Both the position numbers and the translations under genes were made by a program. DNA of 31,055 nt, taken from the NCBI GenBank assembly GCA_965657495.1, contig CBFHPD010000183.1, forward strand, positions 1 through 31,055. The letters are read 5' to 3'. This DNA comes from JALQTD01 sp965657495. Its GTDB lineage: Bacteria > Bacteroidota > Bacteroidia > Flavobacteriales_D > Sanyastnellaceae. This document shows, one piece after another, positions 1-8,811 of this stretch. How positions within the stretch are numbered: the stretch's first letter is position 1; each line of letters opens with the position of its first letter. The notes beneath the pieces are model-generated. The model saw nothing but the letters and a program-made list of their open reading frames with translations. It made no database searches and was not told the DNA's origin.

Positions 1-7
1 TAGCCCC

Positions 8-316
8 TCAGTTGTTTTCGAACGGCTTTACCGCAGACTCCAACTGGGCCTTCGTGTGGTACCCACTTGCGCGCCACACCAACTCTCCTTCTTTGAAGAG
101 CAGCAAGGTCGGCACCCCGCGGATGCCGAAGGCTTGCCCCAACTGCGGGTTGGCATCGATGTTCACCTTCAGCACGCGCAACTGCTCGCTGTGCGAGGCC
201 GCGAGGGAATCGATTTCCGGCATCATGGCTTGGCACGGCCCGCACCAATCGGCGAAGACATCCACCAAAACCGGCGTGCTTCCGGCAATCAACTCCTTGA
301 AGCTTTCGCGCGCCAT
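8..316 (-). CDS. trxA: Thioredoxin
   Basis: This is a 102-residue thioredoxin, a cytoplasmic disulfide reductase. The redox motif WCGPC is at residues 24-28 (C25 and C28), and the cis-proline loop GVPT ends at residue 70. The length matches single-domain thioredoxins (E. coli TrxA has 109 residues), and there is no signal peptide. The ATG lies two bases after the stop of the rhodanese gene upstream, so the two are probably one transcript, pairing sulfur transfer with thiol reduction. By family knowledge a thioredoxin can reduce persulfides on a rhodanese; that they do so here is inferred. The trxA symbol rests on the fold and motif alone, and a paralogue elsewhere in the genome could be the main thioredoxin. 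Confidence 0.95.
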   Translation of the reverse strand: MARESFKELIAGSTPVLVDVFADWCGPCQAMMPEIDSLAASHSEQLRVLKVNIDANPQLGQAFGIRGVPTLLLFKEGELVWRASGYHTKAQLESAVKPFENN

Positions 317-318
317 GC

Positions 319-630
319 TCAGGCGAGGTGCGCAATGGAACCGAAACCGCCTACGTTGTAAGCGTTCGTGAATCCGTTCGACTTCAAGAACTGGGTAGCT
401 GCGCCGCTGCGGGCACCGCTCCGGCAGTAGAGGTAGTAGTTCTGCGATTTGTCGAGGGAGCCGATTTGGCCTTCCATCTCACCGCCCAACCAATCGATGA
501 CTTTCGCATCCGGCCACGTGCCTTCAGACGCCTCCCCGCGGGTGCGGCAATCGATGACAACGCCTCCTTCTGCTTTCAACTTCGCGACGAATTGATCCGC
601 CGTCAAATCTGTTTTGGGTCCGAAAAACAT
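319..630 (-). CDS. Single-domain rhodanese-like protein
   Basis: This 103-residue protein is a single rhodanese domain of the GlpE/PspE type. The active-site loop CRSGARSG near the C-terminal third carries the catalytic cysteine that would form a persulfide. An earlier motif, VIDCRTRGE, matches the conserved start of the domain. The frame is open back to an ATG at 738, but that start would overlap prfC on the other strand and add 36 residues with no domain match, so I chose the ATG at 630 (protein begins MFFGPKTDL). No signal peptide is seen, so it is probably cytoplasmic. It is the first gene of a two-gene unit with thioredoxin, separated by two bases. The sulfur donor and acceptor cannot be told from sequence. 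Confidence 0.88.
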   Translation of the reverse strand: MFFGPKTDLTADQFVAKLKAEGGVVIDCRTRGEASEGTWPDAKVIDWLGGEMEGQIGSLDKSQNYYLYCRSGARSGAATQFLKSNGFTNAYNVGGFGSIAHLA

Positions 631-646
631 GCTGTTATTTTTTCGA

Positions 647-654
647 CAAAGTTG
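647..654 (-). promoter_or_regulatory. Possible -7 box for the rhodanese-thioredoxin operon
   Basis: The minus strand reads CAACTTTG, seven of eight matches to the Bacteroidota -7 box TAnnTTTG, 16 bases before the rhodanese ATG. No convincing TTG -33 element is seen at the usual spacing, so this is tentative. Confidence 0.35.
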
Positions 655-716
655 CGGCGGCAATCGCGTGTTATCCGTGTTCCAAGTCACACTGACCAAA
701 GGCTCGCCGCGCGCTG

Positions 717-724
717 TATCTTCG
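717..724 (+). promoter_or_regulatory. -7 box of prfC, near-leaderless
   Basis: TATCTTCG fits TAnnTTnG and ends seven bases before the prfC ATG. The Bacteroidota -7 box normally sits only a few bases before the transcription start, so the mRNA would begin at or next to the start codon. Confidence 0.5.
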
Positions 725-731
725 CAGCCGC

Positions 732-2330
732 ATGTCACAGATCCAGGAAGAAATCGCCAAGCGGCGGACGTTTGCCATCATCAGCCACCCGGACGCGGGT
801 AAGACCACGCTGACCGAGAAGTTCTTGCTCTTCGGCGGCGCCATCCAAACCGCTGGGGCCGTTAAGAACAACAAAATCACAAAGACTGCCGCCTCCGATT
901 TCATGGAGATTGAGCGGCAACGGGGGATTTCGGTGGCCACCTCGGTCATGGCCTTCCACTACCGGGACATGCTCATCAACCTGCTCGACACCCCCGGTCA
1001 CCGGGATTTCGCGGAAGACACCTACCGCACGCTCACGGCGGTGGACAGCGTCATCCTCGTGGTGGACTGCGTGAAGGGCGTCGAGGCGCAGACCGAGCGC
1101 TTGATGGAGGTGTGCCGAATGCGGGACACGCCGGTCATCATTTTCGTCAACAAACTGGATTTGGAGGGACAAGACCCGTTCGACCTGCTCGATGAGTTGG
1201 AGACCAAACTCAACATCCAAGTCCGCCCGCTGTCCTGGCCCATTTCCGGTGGGCACACGTTCAAGGGGGTGTACTCCTTGTATGACTCCAACGTGCGTTT
1301 GTTCAATCCGGACAAAACCCGGATCGCTAAAGAAGTCGTGGCCATCGATGACCTCGGCAGCCCCGAACTCGACGAACTCGTGACAACGGGCCACGCCGAC
1401 CAACTCCGGGAAGACGTTGAACTCATCGACGGCGTCTACGAACCGTGGGACCCCGCGCCCTACCTCTCCGGCCAAATGGCGCCCGTGTTCTTCGGCAGCG
1501 CAGTGAACAACTTCGGCATACAGGAAATGCTGGACACCTTCGTGGACATTGCCCCGGACCCGCGGCAACGCCCCGCCGACGCACGCGATGTGGCCCCCAC
1601 CGAATCGGCGTTCACCGGGTTCATCTTCAAGATCCACGCGAACATCGACCCGCGGCACCGCGACCGGATTGCCTTCCTCCGGGTGTGCAGCGGGATCTTT
1701 AAAAGGAACACCTTTTTCTACCACACGCGGTTGGACAAGAAGCTCAAGTTTGCGAACCCGGCCACGTTTTTGGCCCAAGACAAGAGCGTCATCGACGAAG
1801 CATGGCCCGGCGATGTGGTGGGCCTCTACGACACGGGCAATTTCAAAATCGGCGACACCCTGACCGAAGGGGAACACCTGCAATTCCGGGGCATTCCCAG
1901 CTTTTCCCCCGAGATTTTCAAGGAGCTGGTGAACAAGGATCCGATGAAGAGCAAGCAGCTCGAAAAGGGCATTCAGCAATTGACGGACGAGGGCGTGGCC
2001 CAGCTGTTCATCCGGGAGGTGGGCAACCGCAAGATCGTGGGCACGGTGGGGGAACTGCAATTTGAAGTCATCCAATACCGTTTGGAACACGAATACGGAG
2101 CCAAATGCGAATTCCAAGCGAAGTCCTACTACAAAGCCTGCTGGCTCGTGAGCGACGACGAGGCCAAACTCAACGAATTCAAGCGGATCAAGGGCACGGA
2201 CATGGTCAAGGACAAGGACGGCAACGACGTCTTCCTCGCCCCGTCCAAGTTCTTGCTCGACATGGAAATTGGGAACTACCCTGAAATCACTTTCCACTTC
2301 ACGTCGGAGTTCAAAACCGCTCAAGCGTGA
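732..2330 (+). CDS. prfC: Peptide chain release factor 3 (RF3)
   Basis: This 532-residue translational GTPase removes RF1 or RF2 from the ribosome after peptide release. The GTPase motifs are all present: P-loop HPDAGKTT (residues 19-26), switch region ERQRGISV (61-68), DTPGH (86-90) and NKLD (140-143). Domain 2 and the RF3-type C-terminal domain follow, and the length is close to E. coli RF3 (529). The ATG at 732 gives the expected N-terminus just before the P-loop. It is a single-gene unit: divergent from the rhodanese operon, and followed 64 bases later by an envelope gene that has its own -7 box. The minus-strand gene prmC in this window modifies RF1 and RF2, but the two genes are far apart and not linked. 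Confidence 0.97.
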   Translation: MSQIQEEIAKRRTFAIISHPDAGKTTLTEKFLLFGGAIQTAGAVKNNKITKTAASDFMEIERQRGISVATSVMAFHYRDMLINLLDTPGHRDFAEDTYRTLTAVDSVILVVDCVKGVEAQTERLMEVCRMRDTPVIIFVNKLDLEGQDPFDLLDELETKLNIQVRPLSWPISGGHTFKGVYSLYDSNVRLFNPDKTRIAKEVVAIDDLGSPELDELVTTGHADQLREDVELIDGVYEPWDPAPYLSGQMAPVFFGSAVNNFGIQEMLDTFVDIAPDPRQRPADARDVAPTESAFTGFIFKIHANIDPRHRDRIAFLRVCSGIFKRNTFFYHTRLDKKLKFANPATFLAQDKSVIDEAWPGDVVGLYDTGNFKIGDTLTEGEHLQFRGIPSFSPEIFKELVNKDPMKSKQLEKGIQQLTDEGVAQLFIREVGNRKIVGTVGELQFEVIQYRLEHEYGAKCEFQAKSYYKACWLVSDDEAKLNEFKRIKGTDMVKDKDGNDVFLAPSKFLLDMEIGNYPEITFHFTSEFKTAQA

Positions 2331-2382
2331 TGCTTTTAAGGCTCATTGTGACCCCCGTAAGGCCCCACTTGTCAGCGTGCAG

Positions 2383-2390
2383 TAACTTGT
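2383..2390 (+). promoter_or_regulatory. Possible -7 box, four bases before ATG
   Basis: TAACTTGT resembles TAnnTTTG with the final G shifted, and ends four bases before the ATG at 2395. It is the weakest of the four-base-spaced boxes in this window, and no -33 element is evident. Confidence 0.35.
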
Positions 2391-2394
2391 GCCC

Positions 2395-3045
2395 ATGCGT
2401 TTGAATTCGGCTCCCCGTCCCTTCCTTGTGGTTTGCGCGTTCGCGATGTGGGCGACGGCTGCATCGGCCCAAAGCGACAGCCTGCCTGCCCCCGATGTGG
2501 TGCAGGTCAGCGGCATGATCGTGACCGGCGACTCGCTCACGCCCCTTCCCTTTGCCACAGTCTACCGGGCGCGTGACCAACGCGGCACGATGACGGATGT
2601 GCGCGGATTCTTCTCCCTGCCGGCGCTCGAAGGCGACACCATCGAAGTGTCGAGCGTGGGGTACATCGGGAACGCCTTTGTCATTCCGGAAGGCACCGAA
2701 GCAGGGCGGCACCGGGTCGTGCAGGCGTTGCGGCGCGACACGGTGGTGCTTGAGGAAGCGTTCATCTACCCGTGGCCCACGCGGGAGCGGTTCCGGTCGG
2801 ACTTTTTATCGCTCGATGTGGCCTTGGATGCCTACTCGGTGGGGAACCAGCGGTTGAACGACCTCGATGCGTTCGACCGGTTGGTGTACATCGGCGACGA
2901 TGCGCAGGGGGCCGTGAGCGCGCAGTTGCAGCAGCAGGCCATTCAGGCGGGGCAGTTGGGCGGTGTGCCGACGGTGAGCTTGCTGAATCCGGTGGCTTGG
3001 GCCCAGTTTTTCCAGGCGTTGCGCAACGGGGATTTGAAGCAGTGA
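2395..3045 (+). CDS. Secreted carboxypeptidase-regulatory-like domain protein
   Basis: This 216-residue exported protein has a signal peptide (residues 1-25, ending TAASAQ) and then a carboxypeptidase regulatory-like beta-sandwich (about 36-115). That fold also forms the N-terminal extension of many Bacteroidota TonB receptors; its hallmarks here are LPFATVYRARD, VRGFFSLP and VSSVGYIG. The rest, to residue 216, is not recognised; it is Gln/Ala-rich around QLQQQAIQ and ends LLNPVAWAQFFQALRNG. A GTG at 2389 is in frame, but the ATG at 2395 leads straight into the signal peptide. Its TGA shares a base with the ATG of the TonB receptor (TGATG), so the two are translationally coupled and probably work together at the outer membrane. 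I infer an accessory or sensory role; nothing shows a ligand. Confidence 0.8.
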   Translation: MRLNSAPRPFLVVCAFAMWATAASAQSDSLPAPDVVQVSGMIVTGDSLTPLPFATVYRARDQRGTMTDVRGFFSLPALEGDTIEVSSVGYIGNAFVIPEGTEAGRHRVVQALRRDTVVLEEAFIYPWPTRERFRSDFLSLDVALDAYSVGNQRLNDLDAFDRLVYIGDDAQGAVSAQLQQQAIQAGQLGGVPTVSLLNPVAWAQFFQALRNGDLKQ

Positions 3046-5582
3046 TGGGAACCAAAACCTGGATCGCCTGCGTCCTGTGCGCCTGGTCCGTTCTCGCGAC
3101 CGCTCAGTCCGCCACGCTCTTTGGGCGCGTCACGGGAGAAGACGGCACCCCCCTGCCCGGCGCCAGCATCATCCCCCAAGGATTCCCGCGGCTTGCCCGC
3201 ACCACGGCAACGGACGGCACGTACAGCCTCGAACTGCCCGCCGATCAGCCACTCCGCCTCGTGTTCAGCTTCGTGGGATACGAGCCGGTCGAGCGGTCTG
3301 TCGAGCTCAGCGCCGAGGAGCGCCGTGAAATGGGGGTGCGCCTCCGCGCCGGAGTGGCCTTGGGCACCTCCGAAGTGGTGGCGGAGGGCGCGCGCAGTGC
3401 CCCGGTGCGCCGCATCGACCCGAAGGTAGCCGTCCGCATCCCATCGCCACGGGGCAGCATCGAAGACCTCCTGCTCCAAGCACCCGTGAATTTCACGAGC
3501 GAGCTGAGCTCGGGGTACAATGTGCGCGGGGGCAGCTTCGATGAGAATTTGGTCTATGTCAATGACATCGAGGTCTATCGCCCGTTCCTTGTGCGCGCCG
3601 GCCAGCAAGAAGGCCTGTCGTTTCCGAACCCCGATATGGTGGAATCGATCACCTTCAGCGCGGGCGGATTTGAGGCCAAATACGGGGACAAGCTGAGCTC
3701 CGTGCTCGACATCCGCTACCGCAAACCGACGGAAGCGGCCACGCGGTTCCAAGCGAGCCTCCTCGGTGTGCAATGGCAGCAAGATGCTGTGACGTCCGCT
3801 GATTTGGGCCAAAAACACCGCATCACCCTCAACACGGGGCTGCGCTACCGGGACAACAGCTACGTGCTCGGGACGCTGGACGAGGGCGGCGAATACCAAC
3901 CGCGCTACCTCGACGGCCAGGCCTTCATCACGTACGACCCCGATGGGTTCGGTCCCTGGGACGTGGAACTGCTGGCGATGGCGGGGGCCAACCGGTACAG
4001 GTTTTACCCCGCCACGCGCCAAACCGATGTCGGCAACATCAACGAGGCCCTGCGGCTCACCATCTACTTCGATGGGCAGGAAGAGACGTCGTACACGACG
4101 GGGTTTGGTGCGTTGTCGGTCAACCGGACCACCGAGGCCACGCGGTGGCGGTTCATTGCGTCGGCCTTTCGGACGCAGGAGAGTGAGACGTTCGACATCC
4201 TTGGAGCGTATTATTTGGACGAGTTGGACCGGGATTTGGGGTCTGATGAGTTGGGGTCGGTGCTGGTGAACCGGGGGGTGGGGGCGTTTTTGGACCATGC
4301 GCGGAACCGGTTGGATGCCACGGTGCTGAGTGGGGCGCTCAAGGGATCAGCCACCCCAGCCGGGTCGCGTCATTTCTTGGAATGGGGCGTCAAGGCGTCG
4401 CACGAGGACATCCGCGATGTGTTGAGTGAATGGAGTTTGGTGGATTCCGCTGGCTACATCAGCCCCCACCCGTTGGACTCCATCGGCTACACCGACCCCG
4501 CTGACCGCCCCGACCAACAGATCGAACTCAACGACATCGTCCGGGCGAACAACGCCGTGGCCTCGGAGCGCGTGCAGGCCTACCTGCAAGACACGTGGTC
4601 GCGGGAACAGGAGGACGGCAGCCGGTGGGATTTCAACGCGGGCATCCGGGGGCATTACTGGTCCTTCAACCAGCAGCTCGTGGGCGGTCCCCGGGCGCGG
4701 CTGGCCTACCGTTCGGCGGAGGACAGCTTGGGCCAATCCACGGTGTGGCGGCTGGCGGGCGGAACGTATTTCCAACCCGCTTTTTACCGGGAAATGCGGT
4801 ACTTGGACGGATCGATCAATCCGGACATCCGCGCACAACGTGCCCTCCACGCTGTGTTGGGCATGGACCGGATCTTCACGATGTACGGGCGGCCGTTTAA
4901 ACTGGTCGGTGAGCTGTATTACAAAGACTTGAACCACCTCATTCCGTACGAGATTGAAAACGTGCGGATGCGCTACTACGCCACCAACAATTCCCGCGGA
5001 TACGCCACGGGATTGGACGTGATGCTCAACGGCGAGTTCATCGAAGGGGTGCAAAGCTGGATGCGGGCGAGCGTGATGAAAACGGCGGAGGACCTCGTGG
5101 ACGATGGGTACTGGCAGCCCTTGAACAGCGACGGGGAATACATCATCCAGGGCTTCACTTTGAACAACGAGGTCGTCGACAGCGTGCGCATCGAACCGGG
5201 CTTCATTCCGCGGCAAACCGACCAGCGTTTCAACATGTCCCTGCTGTTTCAAGATGAAATGCCCGGTGACGACCGGTACAAGGTGCTGGTGTCGCTGTTC
5301 TTCGGAACCGGCTTGCCATTTGGCCCGCCTTCCTTCGAGCGCTACAAGGACATCCTGCGGACGCCGCCCTACCGCCGCGTGGACATCGGGTTTTCGCGCG
5401 AGTTGTTCACGGAAGGCGAAGGGGACAAATCGGGGTTCCTGTCCGTCGAGGTGTTCAACATTTTGGGCATCCGCAACACCATCAACCACACGTGGATTGA
5501 AGATGTCAACGGCCGCCTGTACGCGATTTCCAACTACCTGACCGACCGGCGGGTGAACATCAAACTGGGCATCCGATTCTAA
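3045..5582 (+). CDS. TonB-dependent outer-membrane receptor
   Basis: This 845-residue receptor would import a ligand across the outer membrane using TonB energy. In order: signal peptide (1-21), carboxypeptidase regulatory-like domain (about 24-105, with LPGASI and FSFVGYEPVE), plug domain (about 125-230, with YNVRGGSFDENLVYVND and GGFEAKYGDKLSSVLDIR), then the beta-barrel ending in Phe (KLGIRF). The frame is open back to 2772, but the ATG at 3045 begins a clear signal peptide and couples to the gene before it. No SusD-like lipoprotein is next to it, so it is not a typical SusC/SusD glycan transporter. The substrate cannot be assigned. The next gene, a surface lectin, has its own -7 box 31 bases later. 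Confidence 0.93.
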   Translation: MGTKTWIACVLCAWSVLATAQSATLFGRVTGEDGTPLPGASIIPQGFPRLARTTATDGTYSLELPADQPLRLVFSFVGYEPVERSVELSAEERREMGVRLRAGVALGTSEVVAEGARSAPVRRIDPKVAVRIPSPRGSIEDLLLQAPVNFTSELSSGYNVRGGSFDENLVYVNDIEVYRPFLVRAGQQEGLSFPNPDMVESITFSAGGFEAKYGDKLSSVLDIRYRKPTEAATRFQASLLGVQWQQDAVTSADLGQKHRITLNTGLRYRDNSYVLGTLDEGGEYQPRYLDGQAFITYDPDGFGPWDVELLAMAGANRYRFYPATRQTDVGNINEALRLTIYFDGQEETSYTTGFGALSVNRTTEATRWRFIASAFRTQESETFDILGAYYLDELDRDLGSDELGSVLVNRGVGAFLDHARNRLDATVLSGALKGSATPAGSRHFLEWGVKASHEDIRDVLSEWSLVDSAGYISPHPLDSIGYTDPADRPDQQIELNDIVRANNAVASERVQAYLQDTWSREQEDGSRWDFNAGIRGHYWSFNQQLVGGPRARLAYRSAEDSLGQSTVWRLAGGTYFQPAFYREMRYLDGSINPDIRAQRALHAVLGMDRIFTMYGRPFKLVGELYYKDLNHLIPYEIENVRMRYYATNNSRGYATGLDVMLNGEFIEGVQSWMRASVMKTAEDLVDDGYWQPLNSDGEYIIQGFTLNNEVVDSVRIEPGFIPRQTDQRFNMSLLFQDEMPGDDRYKVLVSLFFGTGLPFGPPSFERYKDILRTPPYRRVDIGFSRELFTEGEGDKSGFLSVEVFNILGIRNTINHTWIEDVNGRLYAISNYLTDRRVNIKLGIRF

Positions 5583-5601
5583 CACTGCTGCGGGAATTGT
5601 G

Positions 5602-5609
5602 TACTTTAG
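5602..5609 (+). promoter_or_regulatory. -7 box, four bases before ATG of the lectin gene
   Basis: TACTTTAG fits TAnnTTnG and ends four bases before the ATG at 5614. This placement would put the transcription start on the start codon. No clear -33 element is seen. Confidence 0.45.
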
Positions 5610-5613
5610 GGGA

Positions 5614-7593
5614 ATGCAACGCTGGATACTCTTGGTGGCCCTGATTTGGGCTACATCGGCACAAGGCCAAAACTACTTCCTCCAAGGAAGCGCGTCCAAC
5701 ACCGGCCCCGACTGCTACCAGCTCACGCCTGCGATCGGGACGCAAACGGGCGCCGTCTGGTACGCCGCTCCCATCGACCTCACCCAGCCGTTCAACATCA
5801 GCTTCGCAATCGGCCTCGGATCCCTCGATGGCAACGGCGCCGATGGCATCATGTTCGTGCTCCAACTCGACGGCACGGACGCCATCGGGCAGAGCGGTGG
5901 CGGCCTTGGGTTCCTCGGGTTCAACACGGCTTTCGGCGTGGAGTTTGACACGTGGCAGAACGGCGATTACGGCGATCCGACATACGACCACATCGGCTGC
6001 GTGTCCGACGGCAGCGTGGACCACACCACGGCCACGGCTTTCGGCGCCCCCGTGGCCATGATCGACGGATTCGGCAACGGCGAAGACGGCCAAAACCACA
6101 TCGGACAGATCACATGGGATCCGGCAACCCAGCTCGTTTCCGTGGCCTTCGATTGCGATGTGCGCCTCGTGGAACAAGTGGACCTCATCAACGACGTCTT
6201 CGGCGGGGAGAGCGAGGTGTGGTGGGGATTCACCGGGTCCACCGGCGGCTCCTTCAACGTCCAAACAGTGTGCCTGCAAGCCAACAGCCTCACCACGCCG
6301 TCCGATGTGACGCTTTGTCCGGGCGATTCCATCCAGCTCAACGTGGTCGGTTCCAACGAGGGGAGCTACCAATGGAGCCCCCCCGACTACCTCTCCGACC
6401 CCACCGCGCCCAATCCGTGGTGCGTTCCCGAGGCGACGGTGCAGTACACGGTGCAATACACTGGACTCTGCGGCCAAGCCCTCACCGCCGACATCAACGT
6501 AGCGGTGGAACCCCTTGAAATGTCCCTCCTGCCCGATGGCCCCTACGTGCTGACCTGCAACGAACCGGTGCTGAACCTCCAAGTCGATGCCAACTACTCC
6601 GGGGTGGATTATACGTGGTCGACCTCTTCACCGGACGGCTTCGTATCAAGCGGTGGTGCCTCGGCGGTGGTGAACAGCGGGGGAACTGTGACCGTCTTGG
6701 GATCCGCCGCGGGCGGGCTGTGCACGGATGCAATCGCTGTGGACATCGCCGTGGACCAAACCGCCTTCACCGCAGTGCTCTCAGCGGATGCGGACCAAAT
6801 CGATTGCAACACCCCCACCGTGTCCATCACCGCCGTCCCCGACGATGCGGCTGCCGAACTGAGCTGGTCGGTGAGTGGCGGGGGGACCTTCACAGGAGGA
6901 CCGGAAACGGTTGCTGCGGACGCCCCGGGCACCTTCACGTGCACAGTGCTGAATCCGAGCAACGGTTGCACGTCGACGGCCTCTTGGGAACTAACGGCTG
7001 ACCTGACCCTTCCTGTGGTAGAGGCGGGCTCGGTGGACACGCTGACGTGCAAGGACCCGACCTGGCCGGTAGAAGGCGCAAGCATCGGTCCTGCGGACTA
7101 CACCGCCGCTTTCGAGTGGACGTGGGAAGATGGCGCCGGCGGCATGTCACAGACCCACACCCTTTCGCCGACGGCGCACACCCCGGGTTGGCATTACCTC
7201 GAAGTGGTGCTTGCGGAGAACGGGTGCGCGGGGATCGATTCGGTCTTCGTTTACCAAGACCCGGATGCGGCGGTGGATGCGTCGAGTTTGACCTTGCCCA
7301 ATGTGATGACGCCGGGAAGCGATGGACGCAACGACACGTTCCGCGCCTTCCTTGCGGATGACCCGAGCTTCGAAGTGCTCGGCGTGATGGAGCGCTACAC
7401 GTTGCAGGTGTTCAACCGCTGGGGGAATTTGGTGTACCAAAACGCCGGGCTCCCCATCCGCTGGGACGCCACCGATTCGGGAGGCAACCCCATCAGCCCG
7501 GGCACCTACTACGTGTTGCTCGACTGGCGGATCACATGCGGTGGGGTGCAAGAAGGACAAGCCACCACCGAACTGGAAGTCTTCCGGCCATGA
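5614..7593 (+). CDS. T9SS type B surface protein with L-type lectin domain
   Basis: This 659-residue protein is exported through Sec (signal peptide about 1-18) and then by the type IX secretion system. Residues about 20-222 resemble a bacterial L-type lectin: NYFLQGSAS at the start, GADGIMFVLQ, FGVEFDTWQNGD and VWWGFTGSTGG. An Ig-like module follows (about 225-300, VTLCPGDSIQL), then three repeats of about 82 residues with Cys at 315, 398 and 479. The last 95 or so residues are the gliding-motility-associated C-terminal domain (NVMTPGSDGRNDTF, LQVFNRWGNLVY, SPGTYYVLLDW), the type B sorting signal. It is probably a carbohydrate-binding surface adhesin. Its stop overlaps the start of the di-heme peroxidase lipoprotein (ATGA). 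The frame also offers a GTG at 5599, rejected because the ATG begins the signal peptide. Confidence 0.9.
   Translation: MQRWILLVALIWATSAQGQNYFLQGSASNTGPDCYQLTPAIGTQTGAVWYAAPIDLTQPFNISFAIGLGSLDGNGADGIMFVLQLDGTDAIGQSGGGLGFLGFNTAFGVEFDTWQNGDYGDPTYDHIGCVSDGSVDHTTATAFGAPVAMIDGFGNGEDGQNHIGQITWDPATQLVSVAFDCDVRLVEQVDLINDVFGGESEVWWGFTGSTGGSFNVQTVCLQANSLTTPSDVTLCPGDSIQLNVVGSNEGSYQWSPPDYLSDPTAPNPWCVPEATVQYTVQYTGLCGQALTADINVAVEPLEMSLLPDGPYVLTCNEPVLNLQVDANYSGVDYTWSTSSPDGFVSSGGASAVVNSGGTVTVLGSAAGGLCTDAIAVDIAVDQTAFTAVLSADADQIDCNTPTVSITAVPDDAAAELSWSVSGGGTFTGGPETVAADAPGTFTCTVLNPSNGCTSTASWELTADLTLPVVEAGSVDTLTCKDPTWPVEGASIGPADYTAAFEWTWEDGAGGMSQTHTLSPTAHTPGWHYLEVVLAENGCAGIDSVFVYQDPDAAVDASSLTLPNVMTPGSDGRNDTFRAFLADDPSFEVLGVMERYTLQVFNRWGNLVYQNAGLPIRWDATDSGGNPISPGTYYVLLDWRITCGGVQEGQATTELEVFRP
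6538..7270 (+). repeat. Three tandem Ig-like repeats within the lectin protein
   Basis: Three protein-level repeats of about 81-83 residues each open with a Cys-Pro motif (LTCNEP, IDCNTP, LTCKDP at Cys 315, 398 and 479). Each continues with a Trp-centred strand (YTWS, LSWS, EWTW) and a second Cys near the end (GGLC, NGC, NGC). The conserved pair suggests one disulfide per module. The DNA copies have diverged, so this is an old duplication. Confidence 0.7.
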
Positions 7594-8741
7594 GGAGCGG
7601 AATCGCTTGGGGCTTCTTGGCGGCTGCGCTCCTGGCGTGCAAGCGGGAACCGGTTCCCGGGCCCGTGGTGTGCTGCGACAGCGATGCGGACTATCCTGTC
7701 CCGGTGTTGCCCGCGACACCGCACCCCTACAGCGAGGAGGCGTATCCCGTGGCGTGGTTAGACAACCCGGCGATGAACCTCTTTTTCGTTCCCTCCTTCG
7801 ACCACCCCGTTACCGATGAAGGGGCGACGTTGGGGCGCGTGTTGTTTTATGACCCCTCGCTTTCTGCGGACCAAACCATCAGCTGCGCATCCTGCCACCA
7901 GCCCGACCACGGATTCGCCGACCCCTCGCCTGTTTCCTTGGGTGTGGCGGGCGGGGTGACGCACCGCAACAGCATGGCGTTGATCAATTTGGCGTATACC
8001 CCGCGGCTGTTCTGGGACGCACGGGAAAACGACCTCGCCGACCAGGTCCTGCAGCCCATCGCTCATCCCGACGAAATGGCGATGGACCTCGCAGCCCTGA
8101 CCTCGCGCTTGCAATCCCGACCGCACTACCGGGCCTTGTTCGCCGACGCCTTTGCAGGTGATTCTGCCGTCACCGCTCCGCGCATCGCTTCCGCCCTCGT
8201 GCAGTTCCTGCGCACGTTACCAGCCTACGCTTCAAAATACGACGCCGCGTGGGCCTCGGATTTCGACGCATTCACCGAAGAAGAAGCTGCTGGGCGGGCG
8301 CTGTTCTTCTCAGACCGGACCCGCTGCAACACCTGCCACGGGACGCTCAATTTTTATACACCGTCGGAACTGATGGTCAATGGGTTGAGCTCGAATTATA
8401 GCGCGGAAGGCGATGGCGGAAGAGCGGAATTGAGCGGAAATCCAGCGGACGATGGGAAATTCCGGGTAGTGTCCCTGCGGAACATCGCGTTGACCGCGCC
8501 TTATATGCACGACGGCCGGTTTGGCACGCTGCGCGAGGTCATCGACTTTTATTCGGATGGGCTGCAGCCACACCCCCAGTTGAACCACCGGTTGAGCGAA
8601 TTGGGATTTGGCCCCGATGGCCAGCCGCCCCGGCACATGGCCCTGACGGAAGCGGAAAAAGAGGCGCTCGTAGCCTTCTTGCAGTCACTCACGGATACCA
8701 CGGACTACGTGCATTCCGCGTGGGGGTCTCCGTTCCTGTAG
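7590..8741 (+). CDS. Di-heme cytochrome c peroxidase / MauG-family lipoprotein
   Basis: This 383-residue envelope protein has two c-type heme sites: CASCH at residues 99-103 and CNTCH at 246-250. A conserved TAPYMHDGRFGTL follows, in which Met306 is the likely axial ligand of the second heme. These mark the bacterial CcpA/MauG family, which either reduces hydrogen peroxide or oxidises a protein partner. The N-terminus ends in a lipobox, LLAC, with Cys17 as lipidation site, so the protein is membrane-anchored. The start at 7590 overlaps the stop of the lectin gene (ATGA) and gives this signal sequence; the in-frame upstream start at 7536 would bury it. Coupling to a T9SS surface protein is unusual. 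Sequence alone does not separate peroxidase from MauG-like oxidation. Confidence 0.9.
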   Translation: MRSGIAWGFLAAALLACKREPVPGPVVCCDSDADYPVPVLPATPHPYSEEAYPVAWLDNPAMNLFFVPSFDHPVTDEGATLGRVLFYDPSLSADQTISCASCHQPDHGFADPSPVSLGVAGGVTHRNSMALINLAYTPRLFWDARENDLADQVLQPIAHPDEMAMDLAALTSRLQSRPHYRALFADAFAGDSAVTAPRIASALVQFLRTLPAYASKYDAAWASDFDAFTEEEAAGRALFFSDRTRCNTCHGTLNFYTPSELMVNGLSSNYSAEGDGGRAELSGNPADDGKFRVVSLRNIALTAPYMHDGRFGTLREVIDFYSDGLQPHPQLNHRLSELGFGPDGQPPRHMALTEAEKEALVAFLQSLTDTTDYVHSAWGSPFL

Positions 8742-8762
8742 CGTTAAATTATTGGCATTCAA

Positions 8763-8792
8763 TTGAACAAAAACGGAGTGGCCGTAGTTTTG
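8763..8792 (+). promoter_or_regulatory. Bacteroidota promoter of the deiodinase-like gene
   Basis: TTG at 8763-8765, a 19-base spacer, and TAGTTTTG at 8785-8792 fit the Bacteroidota consensus TTTG-N19-TAnnTTTG, with a perfect -7 box. The box ends 19 bases before the ATG at 8812, giving a short leader. This is the best full promoter in the window. Confidence 0.7.
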
Positions 8793-8811
8793 CCTTTGCA
8801 AGACTGAAACC

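Noticed and set aside
631..738. Upstream start of the rhodanese gene at 738
   Set aside because: It would overlap prfC and adds residues with no domain similarity; the ATG at 630 fits the family length.
735..2324. Long open frame antisense to prfC (529 codons)
   Set aside because: It is the complement of a strongly conserved GTPase gene, has no domain match and low-complexity composition, and arises from GC-rich codon use.
6538..7270. Tandem DNA repeat array or CRISPR-like structure
   Set aside because: The repeats are seen only at protein level and are too diverged at DNA level; there are no short identical repeats with spacers.
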